64,000 nt of DNA from CAIYRG01 sp963747255 (GCA_963747255.1 CAVVEG010000017.1:744001-808000), one strand, 5' to 3'; positions 36,001 to 44,937 are shown, numbered from the stretch's first letter. Program-made: numbers and translations. The notes: generated by a model not told the origin, from the letters alone.

Positions 36001-36518
36001 AGAACCCGTTCGGCGGCCTCCGGTTGGCCGGCCGCCAGCAGCCGGTTCACGGGTCCGGCCGGGCCACCGGTGAGCAATATCAAACCCTGTGAGTGGCGAA
36101 CCAACTGCTCGAGAGTGGCATGAGGCGCCTCCTCCGGCGCAACCCCGGTATAGGCGCTTGAAATCAGTTTTGAGAGCTGAACATACCCATTTGCATCCTT
36201 CACCAGCAGTGCGACCGAGGAATAGGATTCTTCGCCCTGCGCGTGGCGCACGGGAGTGGACAGATCGTCGGGAAAGGCCACCGAAAGTGTAACGCCGGTG
36301 ATCGGCTGAATTCCCTGCTGAGCCAGCGCCCCGGAAATCTCATATGCCCCAAAAAGGTTATTGGTGTCGGTCACTGCCGCGGCCGGCATGCGCAGTTTTC
36401 GCGCCGTTTCCGCCAGTTCCTTCGGCCGGATTGCGCCCTCCAGCAGCGAATAAATGCTGCGGACGCGCAGATGCACAAAAGCTGAGTGTTTCTTATGCGA
36501 CACGGTTTCCAGCGACAT
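33021..36518 (-). CDS. dnaE: DNA polymerase III alpha subunit
   Basis: This is the replicative polymerase. The 1165-residue protein has an N-terminal PHP domain (FVHLRVRSIYSLLEGAI), palm and fingers with MPDFDIDFCQERRDEVI (catalytic Asp pair), HPAGVVIGD and RPGPMDSIP, the tandem helix-hairpin-helix, and a C-terminal OB fold. I chose ATG 36518; a GTG five codons upstream is possible, and neither has a strong ribosome-binding site. It is followed directly by the small membrane gene and preceded by lolD 111 bases away. Confidence 0.97.
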   Translation of the reverse strand: MSLETVSHKKHSAFVHLRVRSIYSLLEGAIRPKELAETARKLRMPAAAVTDTNNLFGAYEISGALAQQGIQPITGVTLSVAFPDDLSTPVRHAQGEESYSSVALLVKDANGYVQLSKLISSAYTGVAPEEAPHATLEQLVRHSQGLILLTGGPAGPVNRLLAAGQPEAAERVLDRLAEAFGDRLYVELQRHGLPNESAVEDRLVALAYRKDLPLVATNDAHFATEDMYEASDALLCIADGTFLDIEDRRRLTREHRFKAPEEMAALFSDLPEAIANTIEIARRCAFRPRKHAPILPQFVPESGLSPEQELRSQAEAGLRKRLSEHGMFADEKNYAERLQYELDIITRMGFPGYFLIVSDFMKWTRANAIPVGVRGSGATSLVAWALEITNLDPIRFGLVFERFLNPERISMPDFDIDFCQERRDEVIRYVQSKYGADRVGHIIALGSLQPRAAVRDVGRVMQLPFGLVDRLAKLIPNPPGKAVALKDAIAVEPRLKQAADEDERVRQLFAVVEKIEGFYRHASTHPAGVVIGDRPLDEIVPLYRDPRSEMPVTQFDFKDAEKAGLVKFDFLGLKTLTVIAKAEALLKSRGIDIDTQRIDFADRTTFEMLARGESVGVFQLESQGMRDLIKRLKPDHINDLVALVALYRPGPMDSIPKYIACKHGRERPEYLHPGLEPILRDTFGVMTYQEDVMRIARELAGFSMGEADLLRHAMGKKIAAKMAVMREKFVAGAVTNGINSDIAAQIFDQAAKFAGYGFNKGHAAAYAQVAYQTAYLKANYPVEFLAASMTLDIGNSDRLNVFRQEARRLGITVRPPDINRSQVHFSCEPAGTGQRGAINYALAAIKNVGPQAMEHVVAVREQDGPFRSIADFSAQIDPRLVNKRAFESLVKAGTFDPIHANRHQLLESADLILSDAARRTRERTEGQSSLFGMGTYGSGPFGGADPTRDGPVLQPVEDWPPHEKLAEEFSAIGYYLSGHPLDGYATALKRLGVVSYADLVADARRSAVKTTVAGTVIRRQERRGKSGDPFAFIALSDPTGMFEVMVFSEALASSRQHLEVGRPVLLRVIGDWIEDELKLRAISIDDLDAAAAEAGEGLKIKLIDPAPLPLIARELKSPGKGLITLVVPGDSRQEIEIALPRRVQVNPQLKTMIAALSGVAEVESV

Positions 36519-36629
36519 TGGTCGACTATGCACGATTCGACCCGATTATCGCCGGTCAATTCGCCGCGCGCGAAGAGCTGTTTCGCGACATCCACAGCCT
36601 GGCGCCGGGCAAAGCGGGCAACCGGCGTT

Positions 36630-37322
36630 TCAACCCCGCCGGTGCTCCACGAGCGAACCTTTGTCGAGCATCAGGGTTCGGTCCATTTTTCGGCTCAACT
36701 CGTAATTGTGGGTTGCAATAAGCGCCGCGAGGCCCTCGCCGCGCACGAGTTCGATCAGCATATCGAACACGCCGTCTGCGGTCCGGGGATCAAGATTGCC
36801 GGTCGGTTCGTCGGCAAGCAGAACACGTGGCGAATTGGCCAGGGCGCGCGCAATGGCGACACGCTGTTGCTCGCCTCCAGAGAGTTGGGCCGGCCGGTGG
36901 GTCATCCTTTCGGAAAGGCCGACGAGAGAAAGCAACCGCCTCGCCTCCTCAGCCGCTGTCTTTCGCGATTGGCCCGAAATGCGCCGCGGCATGCTCACAT
37001 TCTCTTCGGCGGTGAATTCCGGCAGGAGGTGATGGGCCTGATAAACGAAGCCGAGCGCTTTGCGGCGCAGTTCCGTGCGGCGGCGTTCGGGCAGGCGCGA
37101 GACCGCTTCACCGTCGATGAAAACCTCTCCTGCGCTCGGCGTCTCAAGAAGGCCGGCAATATGCAGCAAAGACGATTTCCCGGCGCCCGACTGTCCGACA
37201 AGGGCGACAATCTCACCCTCGGCCAGCGCGAAAGAAATGTCCCGAAACACGATCAGATCGCGGCCTGCCTGCCTGTAGACACGCGCTACGCGATCAAGCC
37301 GCAACGGCTCGTGTTCATTCAT
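36630..37322 (-). CDS. lolD: Lipoprotein-releasing system ATP-binding protein
   Basis: LolD powers release of outer-membrane lipoproteins from the inner membrane to LolA. The 230-residue ABC ATPase has Walker A GQSGAGKSSLLH, signature LSGGEQQRVAIARAL, and Walker B VLLADEPTGNLD. Its start overlaps the lolC end by eight bases. The LolCD-dnaE order is typical of alphaproteobacteria. Confidence 0.96.
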   Translation of the reverse strand: MNEHEPLRLDRVARVYRQAGRDLIVFRDISFALAEGEIVALVGQSGAGKSSLLHIAGLLETPSAGEVFIDGEAVSRLPERRRTELRRKALGFVYQAHHLLPEFTAEENVSMPRRISGQSRKTAAEEARRLLSLVGLSERMTHRPAQLSGGEQQRVAIARALANSPRVLLADEPTGNLDPRTADGVFDMLIELVRGEGLAALIATHNYELSRKMDRTLMLDKGSLVEHRRG

Positions 37323-38577
37323 ATCGGAGCGCTTCCACCGGATCGAGCCGCGCCGCGCGCCATGACGGATACAGCGTGGCGAGGAACGACAGGGACAGCG
37401 CCATGGCGATCACCGCAATCACATCATATGGGTCGATTTTTGCCGGCATCTGACTGAGGAAATAGATGGTCGGATCGAATAATGTGGTGCCGGTAATCCG
37501 CGACAGAAATTGCCGGATTGTCTCGATATTTGCGCAGAAAACGACACCGATCAGCACGCCGAGAACCGTGCCGGTGGTGCCGATGAAGGCACCCGCGATG
37601 AAGAACACGCGCATCACAGCACCCTTGCTGGCGCCCATGGTGCGCAAGATCGCGATGTCCCCGCCTTTGTCCTTCACCAGCATGATGAGACCGGAAATGA
37701 TGTTCAGGGCGGCGACCAGTATGATCAGGGTAAGGATCAGGAACATGACATTTCGTTCGACGCCAAGCGCGCCGAACAGGCTTGAATTCATCTGCTGCCA
37801 ATCGACGACGCGAGCCGAAGGGCCGGCGGCGCGCTGGACCGGATTGCGCCAGGCCGCAATCTCGTCCGGCTTTGTTACCATGACTTCGATTCCCTGCACC
37901 GCGTTACCCAGCCCGAAGAAAAGCTGCGCCTCCATCAAAGGCATGAAAATATAGGTCTGATCGTATTCGGACATTCCGATCTTGAAGGTGCCCGCAACGC
38001 GATAGGTCTTGATACGCGGCGTCGAGCCAAAAGGAGTGATATCGCCATTCGGAGACACCAGTGTCACGGTCATTCCCGGCGCAATACCGAGCCGTTCGGC
38101 AAGCCGTGAACCCAGAATCACCGAATCATCGTTGCCAAAACCGGCGAGAACCTGGGACGATATGGTCGAGGAAACGGCCGTGAGCCGCTTCAGATCATCG
38201 GGTTCAAGACCGCGAACGAGCGCTCCCAGCGACTGACCCTGCGAATCCACCAGCACCTGACCCTCGATAAAAGGCGTGGCGTTGGTCACACCCGGAATCT
38301 GTCGCATGCGCGCGACAATCGCGTCATAGCCAGGGATAATTCCGGTGACACTTTGTACGATCATATGGCCATTGAGGCCGAGTATTCTGCCCAGGAGTTC
38401 CGCGCGGAACCCATTCATCACACTCATTACGATGATCAGAGTCGCGACGCCCAGCGCGATGCCCACCAGAGAAAAACCGGAAATCACCGAAATGAAGCTT
38501 TCCTGTCGCCTGGCGCGCAAATAGCGTCCGGCGACCATCCATTCAAAACCGGAAAAGGGGTGGGAAGTATTGGCCAT
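37315..38577 (-). CDS. lolC: Lipoprotein-releasing system transmembrane protein LolC/LolE
   Basis: The 420-residue FtsX-type permease has one N-terminal span, a large periplasmic MacB-like domain (about 50-270) and three C-terminal spans. It starts with the family pattern EWMVAGRYLRARRQESFISVISGFSLVGI. Only one permease gene is present, so a LolF-type homodimer with LolD is likely, as in other alphaproteobacteria. It diverges from proS, with 83 bases between starts. Confidence 0.94.
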   Translation of the reverse strand: MANTSHPFSGFEWMVAGRYLRARRQESFISVISGFSLVGIALGVATLIIVMSVMNGFRAELLGRILGLNGHMIVQSVTGIIPGYDAIVARMRQIPGVTNATPFIEGQVLVDSQGQSLGALVRGLEPDDLKRLTAVSSTISSQVLAGFGNDDSVILGSRLAERLGIAPGMTVTLVSPNGDITPFGSTPRIKTYRVAGTFKIGMSEYDQTYIFMPLMEAQLFFGLGNAVQGIEVMVTKPDEIAAWRNPVQRAAGPSARVVDWQQMNSSLFGALGVERNVMFLILTLIILVAALNIISGLIMLVKDKGGDIAILRTMGASKGAVMRVFFIAGAFIGTTGTVLGVLIGVVFCANIETIRQFLSRITGTTLFDPTIYFLSQMPAKIDPYDVIAVIAMALSLSFLATLYPSWRAARLDPVEALRYE

Positions 38578-38660
38578 GCTGGCTCTTCTTGTGATGGGTT
38601 GCCTGGTTTAGTGGTACGTAACCTTATGCATAACGGCAATTTGGCGAATTGGAGCCCTGG

Positions 38661-40220
38661 ATGCAAAGAGCTTTAACCGCACCGCGCGAGACGAACGGGA
38701 AATCCAATTTCGCGGAGTGGTATCAGACGGTTGTGCGTGAGGCGGAGCTGGCCGAAAACTCGCCGATTCGTGGCTGCATGATCATCAAGCCCTGGGGATA
38801 CGGCATTTGGGAGCAAATTCAACGGCAACTCGATGGCCGGATCAAGGAAACCGGTCATGACAACTGCTATTTCCCGCTGTTCATCCCGCTCTCCTTCATT
38901 GCCAAAGAGGCACAGCATGTTGAAGGCTTCGCCAAGGAGATGGCGGTCGTCACGCATCATCGCCTGAAGATGTCGGGCGGCAACCTCGTGCCCGACCCCG
39001 ATGCGAAGCTGGAGGAGCCGCTGGTTGTGCGGCCAACCTCGGAAACCATTATCGGCGACGCCTTTTCGCGCTGGATCAAGAGTTACCGGGATCTGCCGCT
39101 GCTGATCAACCAATGGGCCAATGTCGTGCGCTGGGAAATGCGCACGAGGCTGTTTTTGCGCACCTCCGAATTCCTCTGGCAGGAAGGTCATACCGCGCAT
39201 GCGGATGCATCTGAAGCCATGGCTGAATCCCTGAAGATTCTCGAGCTTTACCGCGAATTCGCCGAATCGGTTCTGGCAATGCCGGTGATCGCGGGTGAAA
39301 AACCCGCCAATGAACGCTTTCCCGGCGCGGTAAACACCTATTCGATCGAAGCCATGATGCAGGACGGCAAAGCCCTGCAGGCCGGCACGTCACATTATTT
39401 GGGCACCCACTTTGCCGAAGCGCAGAACATCCGGTTCCAGAACGAAGCGGGCGAACTCACCCCTTGCCATACCACGAGTTGGGGCGTGTCAACACGCCTG
39501 ATTGGCGGTGTGATCATGGTGCATGGCGACGATGACGGATTGCGGATCCCGCCGGCGGTCGCGCCCCGTCAGATCGTGATTGTCCCAATGCTCCGGAACA
39601 AGCCGGAAGACGCCGACGTGCTCGGCTATTGCGAATCGCTGGCACATGCGTTGACGCGCGAGACCGCGCTCGAAGATCGCATCAGGGTCCAGCTCGACAC
39701 GAGGGATATCCGATCCGCGGACAAGCGCTGGAACTGGGTTCGCCGCGGCGCCCCGATCATCATCGAGATCGGCCCGCGGGACGTTGCAAACGGACAGGTG
39801 ACGTTTATGCGCCGCGATGCATTGCGCGATGGTGACAGGGTCAAATCGGCGTTTCTGCCGCGCGAACGGTTTATCGCCGAGGCGGCGGGCATGCTGGCCG
39901 AAATACAGGTCCGCCTGTTTTCCGAAGCCCGGACCCGGCTCGAGAGCAACATCCACAGCGACATCAGGAGTTTCGCCGAACTCGAGGCATATTTCTCGGG
40001 CGGAGGAGACGACGAAGACACAGCGGAATTCCGCGGCTGGCTCCGGGTGCCATGGTCGCGGCCCTCCGGTGCAGCCCTCGACGAAGTGGACGAAAGGCTG
40101 AAAAAACTGAAGCTCACGATCCGCAACGCTCCACTGGGTCAAAGCGGAGCGTCGTTGGGGAAGTGCATCTTCACGGGTGAGCCCGCCGTTCAGGAAATTC
40201 TGATTGCACGGGCCTATTGA
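38661..40220 (+). CDS. proS: Prolyl-tRNA synthetase, type 3 (archaeal/eukaryotic-like)
   Basis: The enzyme charges tRNA-Pro. GGAG at 38651-38654 sits six bases before ATG 38661, giving 519 residues. The sequence is of the archaeal/eukaryotic-like group: IIKPWGYGIWEQIQ, VRPTSETIIGDAFSRWI, LFLRTSEFLWQEGHTAHA, TSWGVSTRLIGGVIMVHGDD and the C-terminal domain ending ARAY. It lacks the editing insertion of bacterial type-1 ProRS. Alphaproteobacteria normally carry a type-2 enzyme of about 440 residues at this locus beside lolC, on the same strand; here it is on the opposite strand. Displacement by transfer is inferred. The 3' end overlaps the convergent transporter gene by seven bases. Confidence 0.95.
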   Translation: MQRALTAPRETNGKSNFAEWYQTVVREAELAENSPIRGCMIIKPWGYGIWEQIQRQLDGRIKETGHDNCYFPLFIPLSFIAKEAQHVEGFAKEMAVVTHHRLKMSGGNLVPDPDAKLEEPLVVRPTSETIIGDAFSRWIKSYRDLPLLINQWANVVRWEMRTRLFLRTSEFLWQEGHTAHADASEAMAESLKILELYREFAESVLAMPVIAGEKPANERFPGAVNTYSIEAMMQDGKALQAGTSHYLGTHFAEAQNIRFQNEAGELTPCHTTSWGVSTRLIGGVIMVHGDDDGLRIPPAVAPRQIVIVPMLRNKPEDADVLGYCESLAHALTRETALEDRIRVQLDTRDIRSADKRWNWVRRGAPIIIEIGPRDVANGQVTFMRRDALRDGDRVKSAFLPRERFIAEAAGMLAEIQVRLFSEARTRLESNIHSDIRSFAELEAYFSGGGDDEDTAEFRGWLRVPWSRPSGAALDEVDERLKKLKLTIRNAPLGQSGASLGKCIFTGEPAVQEILIARAY

Positions 40221-41125
40221 CCGCTGACGCTGCGGGCACCGGCTAAAGCGTGTGCTGCCCGGTGCGCCCGGGCAATGTCGAGTTCACGATAAAACGTATA
40301 AAGGCCAGAGCCGATGATCAGCAGTGTCCCGGACACGCTAAACAGGTCCGGAACGTCGCGCCAAACGATGTAACCGGCGATGCTGGCCCAAACGGCTGCC
40401 GTGTAGCGGAAGGGCGCCACGACGGAAACCGCGCCGGTGCGCAAGGCCGCGATGTAGAGGTAATTCGCAATGGTGACCAGAATTCCGGCGCCCATCAGAT
40501 AAAGCAATTCGACCTCACCAAACGCGCGCCAGTGTTCCCATAAAACACCAGGTACGGCGATCAGCCCAACGACGACCGTGTTGATCAATGCGACCGTAAC
40601 CGAAGGGATACGGATTCCGATCCTGGAAGTGATCAAATCCCGAAATGCCCAGGTAATGGCGGTGAACTGGGCAAGAAAGAGGTACGGATTGACCGAGCCG
40701 CCGAGGGGATTGGCGACCAGCGCAACTCCGAAGAAGCCGATAAAAATCGCAGACCATCGCCGCCACCCGACATCTTCCTTGTAGATCAGGGCCGAAAGCG
40801 CGACGAGGATGATCGGGACGGTCAGCAGAATGACCGCGCTCTGGCCCAGCGGGATGAAAGGTAACGCTGCTACGAAAGCGATGGTTCCTGTGCCCTCCAG
40901 AACACTCCGGCCAATGACCACGCGATCCCGAAAGGCAGCCGTATGGCGCAGGCCGCCAAGCTGCCAGGCGAGCAGAATGATTATCGGAAGCGAAATCAGA
41001 TTGCGCATCACGACAACTTCCGTAGCCGGAAGGCCGGAGCTCGCAAGTTTTGTGAAGGTGTCGCTGCCGGCAAAAACAACGCGCGCGAGCACCATCAGCA
41101 GGATGCCTCGCAGATTGCCGGTCAT
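40214..41125 (-). CDS. EamA/DMT-family transporter
   Basis: The protein has about ten hydrophobic segments arranged as two EamA repeats, the drug/metabolite transporter fold. I use the Met at 41125 (MTGNLRGILLMVLAR, 303 residues) because the first span follows directly; a GTG at 41176 would add 17 residues. Substrate cannot be told. It lies between proS and a secreted-protein gene, in an interval that is normally absent at this locus. Confidence 0.85.
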   Translation of the reverse strand: MTGNLRGILLMVLARVVFAGSDTFTKLASSGLPATEVVVMRNLISLPIIILLAWQLGGLRHTAAFRDRVVIGRSVLEGTGTIAFVAALPFIPLGQSAVILLTVPIILVALSALIYKEDVGWRRWSAIFIGFFGVALVANPLGGSVNPYLFLAQFTAITWAFRDLITSRIGIRIPSVTVALINTVVVGLIAVPGVLWEHWRAFGEVELLYLMGAGILVTIANYLYIAALRTGAVSVVAPFRYTAAVWASIAGYIVWRDVPDLFSVSGTLLIIGSGLYTFYRELDIARAHRAAHALAGARSVSGQ

Positions 41126-41228
41126 TCCGGAAAAGCCGAAAACACTTGTGCCGCCCATAATGACGGACCCGGGCACGACATAAGTCCAGCGTCAAGAGTA
41201 GATCGTGCGGGGTGGTGTTTGACAGGAC

Positions 41229-41259
41229 CGGCCTCCTGCCGTGAACGGGCAGGAGGCCG
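41229..41259 (-). terminator. Strong hairpin, probable terminator of the secreted-protein gene
   Basis: A perfect 12-base-pair stem (41229-41240 with 41248-41259, arms CGGCCTCCTGCC and GGCAGGAGGCCG) with a seven-base loop lies 20 bases after the stop at 41279. No clear T run follows on the minus strand, so termination may not be purely intrinsic; on the plus strand it is followed by GTTTGCGTTT. Confidence 0.55.
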
Positions 41260-41278
41260 TTTGCGTTTCAGTCCGGTG

Positions 41279-42931
41279 TCAGCGGCCTACCGGCTTCATC
41301 CCAACAAAAGCAACCCGGTCGCCGATATGATCGATCAGGCCTTTGACATCGGTGGTGGGTGGAGCATCGGCCCCCGATATGTTCGAAATTTTTTCAAGCT
41401 GCGCCACGTCAAAGCCCATATGCGACGCATAGTCCCGATCGGCCGAATTGCGCAGCCGCTGCTCGGCCTTGTACCAACGCTTCTTGGTCTCATCATCCGT
41501 GCAACTCGCGGCTTCTGCGCCGGTGGCGCCCCAACGCCGCTCGACACAATGATACGGGTCGAAGTCGAGCCGGAACAACCGCTGCGCCACATCATCGAAA
41601 CCGAGCGTGACAGGCTCACCGCGACTGTTTGTGTAGGTCACCGTGCAGGCCGCGGCTTCCTCCTGGTACATCTTCTGCAGATCCTGCTTCAGAAACAGAC
41701 CGTCATAGACGATCCGGGGATCACGCTGATTGTAGAGAAAGACCATTTTTTCAAGATCGATATAGAGCTGGGCAAAAGACGCCTTCAGACGGGCATCGCG
41801 GGAAGGACTGGCGTAGCTCTCCCATTCGGGGTTGTTTGCCGTGTAGATGTTGTCCGGCAGATGGACCGGTTCGGGCTTCCTGTCGATGCCGTCCTTCACC
41901 GCGAGATCGACCGCAAGCACACGGTCTTTGATGTCGTTGCAAATCGAGCGCATTCCGGAGCGCAACTCGTAAACCGGGTTATAGGTCGGCGAGCCGCCCG
42001 AAATCGCGACGCGGACATATTCGTACATGCCCAACTCGACGCCCTTGTACTGGAAGCGTGCATTGTCGCCATCGCCATGGGTGCCCGGAACATTGCCGGT
42101 ATATTGTTCCATTGAAAAATCCGGGATTTCGCCGTTCTCCGCCAGCGCGATATGGCCGCCGATCAGTTTGCCGCCCACCTCGCGCGCGCCAACCAGTTTC
42201 ATCGGGCGCCAGTCCTTCAGTCCACCACCGAGCCGCGCCGGGCTCTGACCGAATTGCGCGCCATAGACACTGCGCGTGACCGTGAAATCGGGATGGGCGT
42301 CCATATAATCGATACGACCGTCCTGCTCGACATCATAGACGATACCGACATGCCCGTTGGTATCGTAAATGGCTGTACCCGGACGAATCGCTCCCGGCTG
42401 GATTTTCGGTGAATAAAAATCCGAAAGAACATCGCCCTCAAACCCCGGGTTGGTGCGGTAGGTCGCCGAAGAGACATCCACATGAATATCGTGGAGTATG
42501 TCGACCGCGCTCAGCCCGCTGCCGTGATCCACGAGGTCCCGCCGGTTGCCGGGGCGGTTTCCACCGCCGTAAAAGCGTATATCGCTACCTTTTCCCGAGA
42601 TTCCGTTGACATAGCCAAACGGCAAGCCGTTTTTCCACGCGTAATAAGCCCGAAGCATGTACGGAAAGTCCGCGCAATCGGCAAGAAACCTCAGATTTTT
42701 CGGGTCACTGCCGCGGTAAGGATTAGACAGATTGCGCAAACACTCGACCGTATTGTCACAGCCGCTGTGGCCAATCGCGCGTATGAACTCGCCAAATCCT
42801 TTTTCATCAGCGGCGCTCCACCCGGATTTCGTGATGGTCCAGACACCGGATACCGGCTTCTGATCTTCCGCATGGGCTGCCGAACTGCCGATCAATCCTG
42901 CCACAAACGCGGCGCAGTAAAGCTTACGCAT
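41279..42931 (-). CDS. Secreted protein with NlpC/P60-like Cys-His pattern
   Basis: ATG 42931 begins a 550-residue protein with a signal peptide of about 21 residues (SSAAHA). Residues 84-105 read ADCADFPYMLRAYYAWKNG and on, with a candidate catalytic Cys86. Residues 186-199 read GTAIYDTNGHVGIVY, with candidate His194, then a polar DAHPD segment. Cys followed by His in GHVGIVY is the usual order of NlpC/P60 and related papain-like hydrolases. The C-terminal half (about 300-550) is not recognised, with several cysteines. A periplasmic wall hydrolase or amidase is possible but unproven. A strong hairpin follows the stop. Confidence 0.75.
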   Translation of the reverse strand: MRKLYCAAFVAGLIGSSAAHAEDQKPVSGVWTITKSGWSAADEKGFGEFIRAIGHSGCDNTVECLRNLSNPYRGSDPKNLRFLADCADFPYMLRAYYAWKNGLPFGYVNGISGKGSDIRFYGGGNRPGNRRDLVDHGSGLSAVDILHDIHVDVSSATYRTNPGFEGDVLSDFYSPKIQPGAIRPGTAIYDTNGHVGIVYDVEQDGRIDYMDAHPDFTVTRSVYGAQFGQSPARLGGGLKDWRPMKLVGAREVGGKLIGGHIALAENGEIPDFSMEQYTGNVPGTHGDGDNARFQYKGVELGMYEYVRVAISGGSPTYNPVYELRSGMRSICNDIKDRVLAVDLAVKDGIDRKPEPVHLPDNIYTANNPEWESYASPSRDARLKASFAQLYIDLEKMVFLYNQRDPRIVYDGLFLKQDLQKMYQEEAAACTVTYTNSRGEPVTLGFDDVAQRLFRLDFDPYHCVERRWGATGAEAASCTDDETKKRWYKAEQRLRNSADRDYASHMGFDVAQLEKISNISGADAPPTTDVKGLIDHIGDRVAFVGMKPVGR

Positions 42932-43041
42932 GGATGCTCTTCCTTTCGCCCCGGCACGGATTCGGGAACGCACGAAAGTGAGAGCGGTTTTACGAAAATC
43001 GTCCGTGCGCGTTCGCAGTCAGCGAAGGCTTGACCGTTGTT

Positions 43042-43278
43042 TCAGTGCGCGGCGATATAGATGATGTAAATGTAATCGAAGATGGCCCACACAATTGCCG
43101 CGATTACTGTATTCGCCATGAGCTTTAGCATCAGGCGCGGGCGCGCAGGGGCGCCTGGTTCGCTGCCCGGGACCACGTCGTCAAGCTCATGCTGGCTCTG
43201 CACACCGAAAGGCAGAATGGCAAACAACGATGTCCACCAGATGATGAAATATGTCGCGGTTCCGAGAGCCCAGGTCAT
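43042..43278 (-). CDS. DUF1467 family membrane protein
   Basis: The 78-residue protein has two membrane spans (about 5-25 and 52-75) separated by a loop with PFGVQSQHE, which marks DUF1467, a family largely restricted to alphaproteobacteria and usually encoded after the RNase J gene. Function unknown. It starts 12 bases after rnj and is probably co-transcribed. Confidence 0.85.
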   Translation of the reverse strand: MTWALGTATYFIIWWTSLFAILPFGVQSQHELDDVVPGSEPGAPARPRLMLKLMANTVIAAIVWAIFDYIYIIYIAAH

Positions 43279-43290
43279 CGCGAACTCCCG

Positions 43291-44937
43291 TCAGATTGCC
43301 ACCAGTTGGACACGAACCACGGGTTTCTTACCCCATATATTGCTGGCCGCACGCCGGGCTGCGATCCGCACATGTTCTTCGAGCTCGTCCCGCACTTTTT
43401 CCCCGAGCGCACGGGTGACGGCAACCCGGATAGCATCCTCAACAGCGGCAGGAATGCCCTCAATATAGAAAACGGGATCGGCTGCCAATCTTCGCTTGCG
43501 ATCCAACACAAGCGTGATCGCGACATAACCTGCAAACGACAAAGAACGCCGGCCACGCGCGTGACCGTCCTCTTCGTGGACGAGAACGCGTCCATCCAGA
43601 TGGAGGCGTCCCGATGGTGCTTCGTCCACGATTTCGGGTTCGCCAGGCGCGAGGCGAAGCATCTGACCATTGATCACCACAATGGCTCGGGGTACCTGCA
43701 ACTCGCGGGCGAAACGCGCATGTTCGGTCAGGTGCCGCAATTCGCCGTGTACCGGCACGGCAATCCCTGGTTTCACCCATGAATACATGGCGGCAAGTTC
43801 ATCGCGCGCGGGATGGCCGGAGACATGAACAAAGTGATCGCGTTCCGTCAGCACTGCCACCCCCTTCGCGGCAAGGCGGTTCTGAAGCGCGAAAATCTCC
43901 AGGTCGTTTCCGGGGATGATGCGGGAGGAAAAGATGACGGTATCGCCCTCGCCGAGACTGATATTGGGATGTTCATCGGCCGCAATACGCGCGAGCGCCG
44001 CCCGCGACTCGCCCTGACTGCCGGTGCAAAGATAGAGCACGTGGTCATCGGGAATTTCGGAAGCATCCGCTTCGTCAACCGTGGCCGGAAAATTCCTGAG
44101 ATAGCCGGTTTCGCGCGCGCAACTCACCATATGACGCATCGAGCGTCCGACCAGCACGACTTCGCGATTGGCGGAGCGCGCCGCTTCAGCGATCGATTCC
44201 AGACGCGCGACATTGGATGCAAACGCCGTAACGGCCACCCTGCCCCTGAGCGAACCAATCAGCCGCATCAATGCGCGCCTGACCTCGGCCTCGGAACCCG
44301 ATTTACCATTGACCAGCGCATTGGTGGAATCGCAGACCAGCGCAAGCACGCCTTCATCGCCCAGACGGCGCAGTTTGCCGTCATCGGTCACTTTGCCGAG
44401 CAGCGGATCGGGGTCGAGCTTCCAGTCGCCGGTGTGGACCACCATGCCCGCCGGGGTACGGATCGCCAGACAGTTGGGTTCGGGAATCGAGTGGGTGATG
44501 CCGATGAATTCTATGGAAAAGGGTCCCAGCCTGATGCTGCCACCCATTGGAACCGGCGTAATTTTTACCCGGTCCGCAAGGCCCGCTTCCTCCAGCTTGC
44601 GCTCAAGCAGTCTTACGGTGAACGGGGTCGCATAAATCGGGCAGCGCAATCTGGGCCACAGATGCGCAACCGCGCCGATGTGATCCTCATGACCATGAGT
44701 TAGTACGATGCCGAGTACATCCGCCCTGACATTTTCCAGAAAGCGTATGTCGGGCATGATGAGATCCACGCCCGGCGTGGATGTCTCACGTCCAAACAAA
44801 ACGCCGCAATCAACTACAATCCAGGCGCGTTCATTCTGCGGCCCATAACCATAGCAATTGAGATTCATGCCGATCTCGCCTGCCCCGCCAAGGGGAAGAA
44901 AGACAAGTTCGGCGCTGCCGTTCGCGGACTGCTGCAT
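43291..44937 (-). CDS. rnj: Ribonuclease J
   Basis: RNase J is a beta-CASP metallo-beta-lactamase ribonuclease with 5' exonuclease and endonuclease activity on RNA. The 548-residue protein has LTHGHEDHIGAV (zinc ligands), HSIPEPNCLAI, HTGDWKLD, the beta-CASP domain with CTGSQGE, VHVSGHP and PVHGE. The N-terminal FLPLGGAGEIGMN is typical. It lies between coaX and DUF1467, the usual order. Confidence 0.96.
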   Translation of the reverse strand: MQQSANGSAELVFLPLGGAGEIGMNLNCYGYGPQNERAWIVVDCGVLFGRETSTPGVDLIMPDIRFLENVRADVLGIVLTHGHEDHIGAVAHLWPRLRCPIYATPFTVRLLERKLEEAGLADRVKITPVPMGGSIRLGPFSIEFIGITHSIPEPNCLAIRTPAGMVVHTGDWKLDPDPLLGKVTDDGKLRRLGDEGVLALVCDSTNALVNGKSGSEAEVRRALMRLIGSLRGRVAVTAFASNVARLESIAEAARSANREVVLVGRSMRHMVSCARETGYLRNFPATVDEADASEIPDDHVLYLCTGSQGESRAALARIAADEHPNISLGEGDTVIFSSRIIPGNDLEIFALQNRLAAKGVAVLTERDHFVHVSGHPARDELAAMYSWVKPGIAVPVHGELRHLTEHARFARELQVPRAIVVINGQMLRLAPGEPEIVDEAPSGRLHLDGRVLVHEEDGHARGRRSLSFAGYVAITLVLDRKRRLAADPVFYIEGIPAAVEDAIRVAVTRALGEKVRDELEEHVRIAARRAASNIWGKKPVVRVQLVAI

